Of a stretch of DNA of 6,559 bases, positions 1 to 4,993 are shown piece after piece. Below the pieces are notes generated by a model, which worked only from the letters and a program-made list of their open reading frames with translations, was not told the origin of the DNA and ran no database searches. Made by a program: the position numbers and the translations under genes. Source of the stretch: Chloroflexota bacterium (GTDB lineage: Bacteria; Chloroflexota; UBA6077; JACCZL01); NCBI GenBank assembly GCA_013695975.1, contig JACCZL010000403.1:1-6559 (forward strand), in the 5' to 3' direction. Numbering within the stretch: position 1 is the stretch's first letter; every line of letters starts with the position of its first letter.

Positions 1-43
1 GGCGCGCAATGCGGCATCAGCGCTCGGGAAGCCTGTAGCTGGT

Positions 44-688
44 ATGCTCGAAGGCGTCGTCACGGCCGTCGAGCCGCAGCGGCGGCGGGGTGGGAAGCGG
101 TGCAACGTTTTTCTGGACGGTCGCTACGCCTTTAGCCTGGAGAGCGAGGTGGCGGTTGGTCTGCGGGTGGGCGAGCCGCTTTCCGAGGCGCAGCGGGCCG
201 AGCTGCTGTCGAAGGACCAGGCGGCCCGCTGCTACGACGCGGCCCTCCGATTCCTGGCCGCACGGCCGCGTAGCGAGCAGGAGGTGCGGCGACGGCTCGC
301 CGAGCACGGGCATCCCGGTGAACTGATCGACCGGGCGATCGAGAAGCTGCGGGAGTACCGCCTACTCGACGACACGGCGTTTGCCCAATTCTGGATCGAG
401 CAGCGGCAGACCCACCGCCCGCGGGGGGCGCGGCTGCTCAAGCTGGAGCTGCGGCAGAAGGGGCTGACCTCAGAGCAGGCTGGAGAGGCTCTCGCCGAGC
501 TGGGCGACGAGGCGGAGAGCGCCTACCAGGCGGCGGCAAAGCGCGCCCGAACCTTGCGCGGCCTCGACGAGCGGACCTTCCGTCAGCGCCTTGGCGCCTT
601 CCTTCAACGTCGCGGCTTCGACTATGAAGTCAGTGCCGTTGCCGTAAAGCGGCTCTGGAACGAGCTGGAACCGGAGCGGCCGCCGTAG
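44..688 (+). CDS. recX: Regulatory protein RecX
   Basis: RecX binds RecA filaments in the cytoplasm and limits their growth, so it modulates recombination and SOS induction (family knowledge). The 214-residue product has the expected architecture. A basic, beta-rich N-terminal segment (about 1-45, with YAFSLESEVAVGLRVGEPL) is followed by tandem three-helix repeats: about 62-108 (ARPRSEQEVRRRL near 73-85, then LREYRLLDD at 102-110), about 110-150 (FAQFWIEQR, RPRGARLLKLELRQKGL), and a third at about 155-207 ending in RRGFDYEVSAVAVKRLW. The length is normal for the longer RecX forms. The ATG at 44 is the natural start, since the sequence from residue 3 reads like a RecX N-terminus. The Shine-Dalgarno is weak (GGAAG at 28-32, 11 nt upstream), and the frame stays open to the window edge. 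recX often follows recA, but the upstream gene is out of view. A different frame ends in TAG at 36-38 and could be the tail of that gene, which would put recX 5 nt downstream. Confidence 0.93.
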   Translation: MLEGVVTAVEPQRRRGGKRCNVFLDGRYAFSLESEVAVGLRVGEPLSEAQRAELLSKDQAARCYDAALRFLAARPRSEQEVRRRLAEHGHPGELIDRAIEKLREYRLLDDTAFAQFWIEQRQTHRPRGARLLKLELRQKGLTSEQAGEALAELGDEAESAYQAAAKRARTLRGLDERTFRQRLGAFLQRRGFDYEVSAVAVKRLWNELEPERPP

Positions 689-697
689 CTGAATGCC

Positions 698-715
698 CGG
701 TCGACGAGGTCACCG
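698..715. terminator. Weak hairpin in the convergent recX / CopD-like gap
   Basis: The 60-bp gap between the recX stop (686-688) and the minus-strand stop at 749-751 holds one small hairpin. CGGT (698-701) pairs with ACCG (712-715) and GAC (703-705) with GTC (709-711), with C702 bulged and a 3-nt loop. No T-run follows on either strand, so it is not a convincing intrinsic terminator. Because the two genes converge, a bidirectional termination signal is expected here, and this is the only candidate I see. Confidence 0.2.
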
Positions 716-748
716 CCGGCAGCTCCGGGATTCTGGGGGCGAGGATCC

Positions 749-1186
749 TCATGGGACCAGCGAGCGCTCAAAGATCGACTTGAGCAGCGCCGCTAGAAAG
801 AGGATCGTGATCCCCAGGCCGACTACCCACCGGGAGCCGGCAGTGCGCCGCTCGGGGTCGGCCCGGCGCGACCTAAAGGCGATCTGGAACATCGCGATGG
901 CCAGCACGATCTTCAGTCCGAGCAGCGAAACGTAGCCCGTCCCGACCACGTTGTACGAGAGTCGCTCAAAGGTCAGGATGGCGCCCGACAGCAAGAAGAC
1001 TACCAGCGACGACTGAACGATCTCCCGGGTCGCCGTGTCGATGCGTCTTTGCGCCTCATGGGGGACGGCCCCGTTGAAGGCCGGACCGAGCGCGATAAGC
1101 TCGAAGATGACGGCTCCGATCCAGGCGACCGCGGCGACGGCGTGCAGCCAGCGCATGCCGACCAGGAGCAGGTCAGTCGCGTCCAC
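749..1186 (-). CDS. Small CopD-like four-helix integral membrane protein
   Basis: The 145-residue protein is nearly all membrane. Hydrophobic segments lie at about 14-35, 57-74, 86-104 and 119-137, with basic loops between them (RSRRADPERR at 105-114). The first helix carries the pattern WLHAVAAVAWIGAVIFELIALGPAF, typical of CopD-type and related small heme- or copper-associated membrane proteins, in which a histidine in helix 1 (here His15) is conserved. The function of this family is poorly defined. Copper import (CopD) or heme binding is possible, and no cysteine or Met-rich copper motif is visible. The start is a GTG at 1186, 9 bp after the ccdA stop, and the upstream AGG is too close to be a good ribosome-binding site, so translation may be coupled to ccdA. 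The ATG at 1156 is an alternative start, 10 residues shorter. Its place as last gene after the thioredoxin and ccdA suggests a role in the same extracytoplasmic redox or metal pathway (inference). Confidence 0.72.
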   Translation of the reverse strand: MDATDLLLVGMRWLHAVAAVAWIGAVIFELIALGPAFNGAVPHEAQRRIDTATREIVQSSLVVFLLSGAILTFERLSYNVVGTGYVSLLGLKIVLAIAMFQIAFRSRRADPERRTAGSRWVVGLGITILFLAALLKSIFERSLVP

Positions 1187-1195
1187 CCTATCGGA

Positions 1196-1918
1196 TTACC
1201 GTATGACGGACTCGACGAGCCGCTGGGCCGCCACGTTCATGTAGGCCAGGTAGGAGGCCTGATTGGTCAGAAAGAGTGCGCCAAGAGCGATCAGGAGCAG
1301 CCCGCTCACTAGATTGAGCGTAGCGAGATGGTGTTTGAGGTGTTTCATCGCGCTCAGGCCGCGGCTGATCGCCAGCCCGGCGCCGACGAAGGGGAGGCCG
1401 AGCCCCAGCGAATATGCCAGCAGCAGCAGTCCACCATCCCGCGCCGTCTCAGCCGCGCCCGCGTACAGCAGGATCGACGCCAGTACCGGCCCGATGCAGG
1501 GCGTCCAGCCCAGGCCGAACGCCATCCCGACCAGGACCGCCCCGATCGGACCATAGGGACGATCGATCGGGAGCACTCTCCGCTCGCGGTAGAGCATCGG
1601 GGCCCGAATCGCTCCGAGCACGACCAGCCCCATCGCGATCATCACCACCCCAGAGATCTGGCTGAGCAGCGTCCGCCCGCCCCCGAGGAGCCCGCCAAGG
1701 GCGCCGGCCGTCGCGCCCAGCACGACGAACACGAACGAGAACCCGAGAACGAATAGGCTGCCGGCGATGGTGACTCGCTCGGTCTGCCGCCTGTCCGTGC
1801 CGCCGGGTCCGATCGCCGCTCCCGAAACTAGCGACAGGTAACCGGGAACGATCGGCGCTACGCACGGCGAGAGGAACGACAGCAGGCCGGCCAGGAACGC
1901 TACACCCCAGCCGATCAT
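1196..1918 (-). CDS. ccdA: Cytochrome c biogenesis protein CcdA (thiol-disulfide electron transporter)
   Basis: CcdA carries electrons from cytoplasmic thioredoxin across the membrane through a pair of intramembrane cysteines and reduces extracytoplasmic thioredoxin-like proteins (family knowledge). With the ATG at 1918 the product has 240 residues and six likely membrane helices, the family's normal size. Both diagnostic cysteine motifs are present: FLSPCVAPIVPGYLSL with Cys19, and GLGWTPCIGPVLASILLYAG with Cys141, at the starts of the two pseudo-symmetric halves. The frame extends upstream to 1993, but that part is Arg/Ala-rich, overlaps the thioredoxin gene and lacks membrane character. 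The ATG at 1918 has GAGG at 1927-1930 with an 8-nt spacer and gives the standard MxxxxxFLAGLLSFLSPC beginning. The thioredoxin gene ends 14 bp upstream, and the two are almost certainly co-transcribed and functional partners. The stop is TAA, followed 9 bp later by the CopD-like gene. Confidence 0.95.
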   Translation of the reverse strand: MIGWGVAFLAGLLSFLSPCVAPIVPGYLSLVSGAAIGPGGTDRRQTERVTIAGSLFVLGFSFVFVVLGATAGALGGLLGGGRTLLSQISGVVMIAMGLVVLGAIRAPMLYRERRVLPIDRPYGPIGAVLVGMAFGLGWTPCIGPVLASILLYAGAAETARDGGLLLLAYSLGLGLPFVGAGLAISRGLSAMKHLKHHLATLNLVSGLLLIALGALFLTNQASYLAYMNVAAQRLVESVIR

Positions 1919-1926
1919 GTTCGGCG

Positions 1927-1930
1927 CCTC
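1927..1930 (-). promoter_or_regulatory. Ribosome-binding site that fixes the ccdA start
   Basis: On the minus strand, GAGG lies in the 14-bp gap between the thioredoxin stop and the ccdA ATG at 1918, with an 8-nt spacer. It supports the 240-residue CcdA over the longer open frame. Confidence 0.6.
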
Positions 1931-1932
1931 GA

Positions 1933-2520
1933 TCACTCGAGTAGCGGCTCCAGCAGGGCGTCGAGACGCGCATCGTCGAGCGGCCCCTGCCACTTGTGGG
2001 CCAGGCGACCGTCGCGATCGATCAGGTAGGTTTCCGGCACGCCGCTCATTCCGTACTCGACCGCGATGTCACCGCTGGCATCTCGACCGTTCGGATAGGT
2101 CACGCCGAACCGCCGCAGGAACGCTCGGGCGTTTGGCTCGGTATCTTGCACGTCGATCCCCAGGAACGCCACCCGGCCGGTGTATCGTCGAGATCCACGC
2201 TCGAGCGCCGCGGCCTCGTCTTCGCAGGGCACGCACCACGACGCCCAGAAGTTGATCAAGAGTGGTTTGCCGCTCGCCTGGGCGAGCTCGAACGTGCCAC
2301 CGTCGAAGAGTGGGAGGGTGAAGGCAGGCGCCGGTCGCGCCGCGACCGGCGCGGTCCCGACGGTGCCGAGCGACCGTTTGCCGAGGCCCCAGAGGAATAA
2401 GCTCAAGAGTCCCAGCACCACCGTTGCGACGACGAGGGCCACGACGCGCGCCGTCCAGGGGTTGGCCTCAGCGCCCTGGTCGGCGGCGGTCTGGATTGGG
2501 GCAGCGGGGCTGGCGGGCAC
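1933..2520 (-). CDS. Membrane-anchored TlpA/ResA-type thiol-disulfide oxidoreductase
   Basis: This is a thioredoxin-fold protein facing the outside of the cytoplasmic membrane. Such proteins take electrons from CcdA and reduce disulfides, for example in apocytochrome c or copper-site assembly proteins (family knowledge). With the GTG at 2520 it has 195 residues: a short polar N-terminus, one membrane anchor at about 26-44 (VVALVVATVVLGLLSLFLW), then an AhpC/TSA-Redoxin-type domain. That domain shows PAFTLPLFDGG, the active site NFWASWCVPCEDE (Cys96 and Cys99), FLGIDVQD, and the cis-proline loop GVPETYLIDRDG (Pro162). There is no cleavable signal peptide, so it stays anchored. Start choice: the open frame begins at GTG 2568, where AGGAGG abuts the start with no spacer. 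GTG 2520 has GAGG with a 5-nt spacer and lies below a possible promoter at 2557-2588, so I prefer it. ccdA follows 14 bp downstream. No CcmF, ResB or cytochrome gene is in view, so the client protein is unknown. Confidence 0.92.
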   Translation of the reverse strand: MPASPAAPIQTAADQGAEANPWTARVVALVVATVVLGLLSLFLWGLGKRSLGTVGTAPVAARPAPAFTLPLFDGGTFELAQASGKPLLINFWASWCVPCEDEAAALERGSRRYTGRVAFLGIDVQDTEPNARAFLRRFGVTYPNGRDASGDIAVEYGMSGVPETYLIDRDGRLAHKWQGPLDDARLDALLEPLLE

Positions 2521-2525
2521 GAAAA

Positions 2526-2529
2526 CCTC
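2526..2529 (-). promoter_or_regulatory. Ribosome-binding site deciding the thioredoxin start
   Basis: On the minus strand, GAGG is followed by 5 nt (TTTTC) and then GTG at 2520. This geometry is better than at the upstream GTG 2568, where AGGAGG (2569-2574) touches the start codon with no spacer. Confidence 0.45.
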
Positions 2530-2556
2530 GGCCGATTGGGAGGGGCCTGCCCCCAG

Positions 2557-2588
2557 AGGATAGCACACCCTCCTGCTGGGTTCGTCAA
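2557..2588 (-). promoter_or_regulatory. Possible promoter of the thioredoxin-ccdA-CopD-like operon
   Basis: On the minus strand, TTGACG (2588-2583) is followed after 20 nt by TATCCT (2562-2557). That hexamer is directly preceded by TGC, so it reads as an extended -10 (TGnTATCCT). Transcription would start near 2550, about 30 nt ahead of GTG 2520 and inside the longer version of the frame. The 20-nt spacer is longer than the ideal 17, which the extended -10 could offset. This would let the redox trio be expressed separately from the upstream regulator. Confidence 0.35.
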
Positions 2589-2611
2589 AATCTGGGACGC
2601 CAGCCTGTTTG

Positions 2612-3511
2612 CTAGTCGAGAAGCCCTCCGCGCACTGCTGCGACGGCGGCCTGGGTGCGGTCGCCGACGCCCAGCTTTTGGATGATGTGGACGACGTGAT
2701 TTTTGACGGTGTCTGGACTGAGGTACAGTCGGCCCGCGATCTCCTTGTTGGTGAGGCCCTCCACGATCAGGGCGAGAACCTCCAGCTCCCGTGCGGATAG
2801 GCGCTCTGATAGGTCCGCGGCCACCCCGCTGCGAGCGATCGAGCCACCCTTGCCGGCCGCGTCGAGAGTCCGTCGTACCCCATCGGCATTGCTGGAGTAG
2901 GCGCTCTTCGAGCCCGCGGATGTGTCCCGAGCTTCAGCCTGCATGCGCAGGAATCGGTCGACGAACAGCTCCAGGCGCTCTTCTTTGCGGTCGAGGTCCT
3001 GGTACAGGCGCCCGACCTCAATCATGATCGCCGACTGAGACGCGAGCATGCTCAGCCAACTCACCCGTTCGCGAGGCAACTCTTCGTGGAGCACTCCCGT
3101 ATTGACGTTGAGCACGCCGAGCAGTCTGCCGCTCACGCGAAGGGGCAGGACGAGACCCCAGCCGAGCTCCCGCGGATGGTCCGAGAGGTGCCCGCCATCG
3201 CCGTTCGCCATGCCGGTTACCAGGACATGGGAGTTGGTTTGGATCGCCTTGCCGGCGATGCTGGTCCCGATCGGCTGACGACTGCCGATGATCGCGGTCG
3301 ACCGACTCCCCACCGCGGCGGCCACTACCAGCTCACGGCCATCATCGGACAACAGCATGATCGAACCACTGTCTCCGCCGGCCAGCCGCATGCCGGCTTC
3401 GATGATCCGTTCGAGCAGCGGCTCGAGGCGAAGGGTTTCGGTGAAGCTTTTGTTTATGGCCTGGATCTCAGCGAGGACGTTGTCCGTCGGCGCTTCGGCG
3501 ATCATCGTCAC
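2612..3511 (-). CDS. GAF-domain LuxR-type transcriptional regulator
   Basis: This is a cytoplasmic one-component-style regulator. From GTG 3511 it has 299 residues in four parts. An N-terminal helix comes first. A GAF sensor domain follows at about 30-165 (LRLEPLLERIIEAGMRLA, GSIMLLSDDGRELVVAAAVG, the GTSIAGKAIQTNSHVLV stretch, LVLPLRVSGRLLGVLNVNTG). Next is a charged, coiled-coil-like linker at about 165-197 with a low-complexity Ser/Ala stretch. The C-terminal LuxR/GerE helix-turn-helix spans 238-299 (LSARELEVLALIVEGLTNKEIAGRL, then SPDTVKNHVVHIIQKLGVGDR, which includes the recognition helix). There is no receiver domain and no phospho-acceptor Asp, so it is not a standard response regulator. 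The GAF ligand is unknown, and no heme or Fe-S ligand set is obvious. Start: the frame opens at GTG 3553 with no good ribosome site, whereas GTG 3511 has AAAGGA with a 5-nt spacer. ATG 3505 is a third option. It is divergent from pyrB and lies upstream of the thioredoxin gene in the same direction, so it may control the redox operon (inference). Confidence 0.92.
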   Translation of the reverse strand: MTMIAEAPTDNVLAEIQAINKSFTETLRLEPLLERIIEAGMRLAGGDSGSIMLLSDDGRELVVAAAVGSRSTAIIGSRQPIGTSIAGKAIQTNSHVLVTGMANGDGGHLSDHPRELGWGLVLPLRVSGRLLGVLNVNTGVLHEELPRERVSWLSMLASQSAIMIEVGRLYQDLDRKEERLELFVDRFLRMQAEARDTSAGSKSAYSSNADGVRRTLDAAGKGGSIARSGVAADLSERLSARELEVLALIVEGLTNKEIAGRLYLSPDTVKNHVVHIIQKLGVGDRTQAAVAAVRGGLLD

Positions 3512-3516
3512 GAAGT

Positions 3517-3522
3517 TCCTTT
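3517..3522 (-). promoter_or_regulatory. Ribosome-binding site deciding the GAF-LuxR start
   Basis: On the minus strand, AAAGGA is followed by ACTTC (5 nt) and then GTG at 3511. Nothing comparable precedes GTG 3553. If this is the true start, the protein loses the first 14 residues of the longest frame, none of which belong to the GAF domain. Confidence 0.45.
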
Positions 3523-3649
3523 GTAGCTGGGCCAAATCCTGCGATCTGGCCACGCGCCCAATCGTCTGACCATGTAACGACGGAACGGGCCCATCAGAGG
3601 ACGGGCGAGTCCACTATCCAGCCCGAGCTCCGCGGGCATGCCGTTCGGG

Positions 3650-3655
3650 TACTAT
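3650..3655 (+). promoter_or_regulatory. Possible -10 element for leaderless pyrB mRNA
   Basis: TACTAT fits the TANNNT -10 pattern and ends 9 nt before the ATG at 3665. No ribosome-binding site precedes that ATG or the in-frame ATG at 3638. In many high-GC bacteria this arrangement produces leaderless transcripts. No good -35 lies at the expected distance (around 3627-3632). The rest of the divergent gap (about 3554-3649) shows no other promoter or operator that I can support for either gene. Confidence 0.3.
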
Positions 3656-3664
3656 GCAGACGCC

Positions 3665-4663
3665 ATGCACTTCGACACCGGTGCCGCCCCGCTCCGCCAT
3701 GTCCTCGAGGGCCGGCAGTTCTCGGCCGAGTGGCTGCTTCAGGAGTTGTTTCCTCGAGCCGACCTGATGCGCCAGATCCACGCTCTGGGCGACTCACGCC
3801 TGCTCACCGGGCGGAGGTTACTCCAGCTTTTCTACCAACCCAGCACTCGGACCCGCCTGTCCTTCGAGAGCGCGATGACCCTGTTGGGCGGGACTGCCAG
3901 TGGTCTGGAGGTCTCTCGTGAGGATCGACAGCGCGACGACGAGCCGCTCGAAGATCGCGTCCGAGTGCTCTGTTCCTACGGCTACGATCTCTTGCTGATT
4001 CGTTACCACGAGGAAGGTGGGGCGCGGCGCGCGGCGACGGTCTCCAGCGTGCCCGTCATCAACGCCGGCGACGGGGACGGAGAGCATCCGACCCAAGCGC
4101 TGCTCGACGCCTACACGATCTTGCGCGAGCTGGGACGGCTCGATGACCTCGAGATCGCGTTTGTGGGCGACCTGACCTACGAGCGTTCGGTCAACTCGTT
4201 GGCCGAGCTGCTGGCGAAGCTCCCCGGGGTGCGGCTGCGCTTTATCTCGCCGGAGACGCTCCGTCTCCGATCGGGGGTGCGAGAGCGACTCGAGACAGCG
4301 GGAGCGGCGTTCGACGAGACCGATGATCTGGCAGCGGTCGCCCCGATGGCCGACGTCGTGTACCTGACGCGGGCGCACAGCGATCGGATGGCCCTGGCCC
4401 AGCGCTTCGAGCCGGCCCCGCGGAGCTACGGTGTCGACGCCGAGCTGCTCGCGAGCATGAAGCCTGGAGCGATCGTGTTGCATCCGCTCCCGCGCGGCCC
4501 CGAGCTGCCCATGGGCATCGAAAGCGACCGACGGGTCGCCTGCTTCCGCCAGGCCGAAAACGGGCTTTACGTGAGAATGGCGCTGCTGACCTTGCTGCTG
4601 GGGCCGAACCCCCTCAAACAATCCAACGGCGGCCGGAGCAAAGAATCGACTGGTGCGCCTTGA
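3665..4663 (+). CDS. pyrB: Aspartate carbamoyltransferase catalytic chain (ATCase-like, altered 80s loop)
   Basis: ATCase joins carbamoyl phosphate and L-aspartate to give N-carbamoyl-aspartate, the first committed step of pyrimidine synthesis, and acts as a cytoplasmic trimer. From ATG 3665 it has 332 residues (E. coli PyrB has about 311). Carbamoyl-phosphate motifs are present: FYQPSTRTRLSFE (Ser60-Thr-Arg-Thr-Arg64), Arg113 in LIRYHEEGGAR (like Arg105), and HPTQALLD (His141, Gln144). Aspartate-side residues are Arg174 in VGDLTYERSVNSL (like Arg167), Arg236 in VVYLTRAHSDR (like Arg229, though Gln231 is replaced by His238), and LHPLPRGPELP. The C-terminal FRQAENGLYVRMALLTLLL matches the family, followed by a polar tail. 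The loop carrying Ser80 and Lys84 in E. coli is replaced by an Arg/Asp/Glu-rich stretch (about 82-96), so activity or substrate may differ. ATG 3638 would add 9 residues. There is no pyrI, pyrC or pyrR nearby. Alternatives are another carbamoyltransferase of the same superfamily or a paralogue of a canonical PyrB. Confidence 0.87.
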   Translation: MHFDTGAAPLRHVLEGRQFSAEWLLQELFPRADLMRQIHALGDSRLLTGRRLLQLFYQPSTRTRLSFESAMTLLGGTASGLEVSREDRQRDDEPLEDRVRVLCSYGYDLLLIRYHEEGGARRAATVSSVPVINAGDGDGEHPTQALLDAYTILRELGRLDDLEIAFVGDLTYERSVNSLAELLAKLPGVRLRFISPETLRLRSGVRERLETAGAAFDETDDLAAVAPMADVVYLTRAHSDRMALAQRFEPAPRSYGVDAELLASMKPGAIVLHPLPRGPELPMGIESDRRVACFRQAENGLYVRMALLTLLLGPNPLKQSNGGRSKESTGAP

Positions 4664-4689
4664 CCCGTTCAGGAGACGGCCAGTAAAAT
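4660..4689 (+). promoter_or_regulatory. Sigma-70-like promoter for hppA overlapping the pyrB stop
   Basis: TTGACC (4660-4665) and TAAAAT (4684-4689) are separated by 18 bp, and each hexamer is one base off consensus. The TGA inside the -35 box is the pyrB stop codon (4661-4663). Transcription would start near 4696, leaving a leader of roughly 300 nt before hppA. This is the best promoter match in the window. Confidence 0.65.
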
Positions 4690-4710
4690 GCCAAGCTGCT
4701 GGCCCGATTG

Positions 4711-4733
4711 CCTCGGGTGGCGGTCACCCGCGG
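4711..4733 (+). other. Strong hairpin early in the hppA leader
   Basis: CGGGTG (4714-4719) and CACCCG (4725-4730) form a perfect 6-bp stem around a 5-nt loop, extended past one mismatch by CC/GG (4711-4712 with 4732-4733). It begins about 15 nt after the predicted transcription start. No T-run follows, so it is not an intrinsic terminator. It could stabilise the mRNA 5' end or belong to a larger leader fold. Confidence 0.4.
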
Positions 4734-4978
4734 GGTATCCTTGTCGCGGCCACTCCCCTCTTCGACCCGGGTTTGGCACGGCCACCGGAGCGTACCCCTC
4801 ATTGGTCCCCGGCATGGTGGGTAGCTGTTGAAGTCGTGGAGTCGTTCGCGGCCTATGTCAGTCGGGGTTCAGCAGTGGGCAAGCCAACCGAACGTACGAC
4901 GGCGCGCGACCGAAGGGCTCGGGAACGGCGCTTGACGCGGCGAAGCGTTGCTCATCACGTTCCAGCGCATCGGGTTTC

Positions 4979-4985
4979 AAAGGAG
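4979..4985 (+). promoter_or_regulatory. Strong ribosome-binding site of hppA
   Basis: AAAGGAG lies 8 nt ahead of the ATG at 4994. It is the clearest Shine-Dalgarno in the window and fixes the hppA start. It sits in the loop of a possible short hairpin (4973-4989). Confidence 0.8.
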
Positions 4986-4993
4986 AACCGAGG

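Larger units (their letters stand above)
4696..4993 (+). other. Long untranslated leader of hppA with potential RNA structure
   Basis: About 300 bases between pyrB and hppA hold no gene I believe in; the open frames on both strands here have no family features. Visible helices on the plus strand are a compact hairpin at 4711-4733, an interrupted stem at 4861-4900 (GTCG/CGAC, GTTC/GAAC, TGG/CCA) and a stem at 4926-4950 (CGCTT/AAGCG plus flanking pairs). Two alternatives sit next to the ribosome-binding site. GGCCCGAT (4701-4708) can pair with ATCGGGTT (4969-4976), closing the whole leader. GGTT (4973-4976) can instead pair with AACC (4986-4989), placing the ribosome-binding site in the loop. 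I do not recognise any known riboswitch; in particular I cannot match the fluoride or ydaO/c-di-AMP cores. It could be a regulatory leader, a small RNA, or simply GC-rich spacer. Confidence 0.4.

Noticed and set aside
3..38. Tail of an upstream gene ending in TAG at 36-38, 5 nt before recX
   Set aside because: Only 11 codons are visible and no family can be read from them. The recX frame is also open to the edge, so this cannot be separated from chance.
741..750. Perfect palindrome GAGGATCCTC at the end of the CopD-like gene
   Set aside because: It is a ten-base palindrome with no loop, no T-run and no second copy seen. One of this length is expected by chance in several kilobases.
1919..1993. 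Longer N-terminus for CcdA from 1993
   Set aside because: The extra 25 residues are Arg/Ala-rich, overlap the thioredoxin coding region and are absent from the family pattern. The ATG at 1918 has its own Shine-Dalgarno.
4711..4733. Intrinsic terminator for pyrB
   Set aside because: The stem is good but is followed by GGGGTATCC-type sequence rather than a T-run, and it lies downstream of the new promoter.
4932..4960. Second promoter for hppA starting at TTGACG (4932)
   Set aside because: No recognisable -10 hexamer lies 16-19 nt downstream.
4696..4993. Fluoride riboswitch, tRNA, SRP RNA or RNase P RNA in the hppA leader
   Set aside because: I looked for the fluoride core (paired GATG elements), tRNA arms, the GGAAG...AGCA SRP tip and the RNase P GAGGAAAGTCC signature; none is present.
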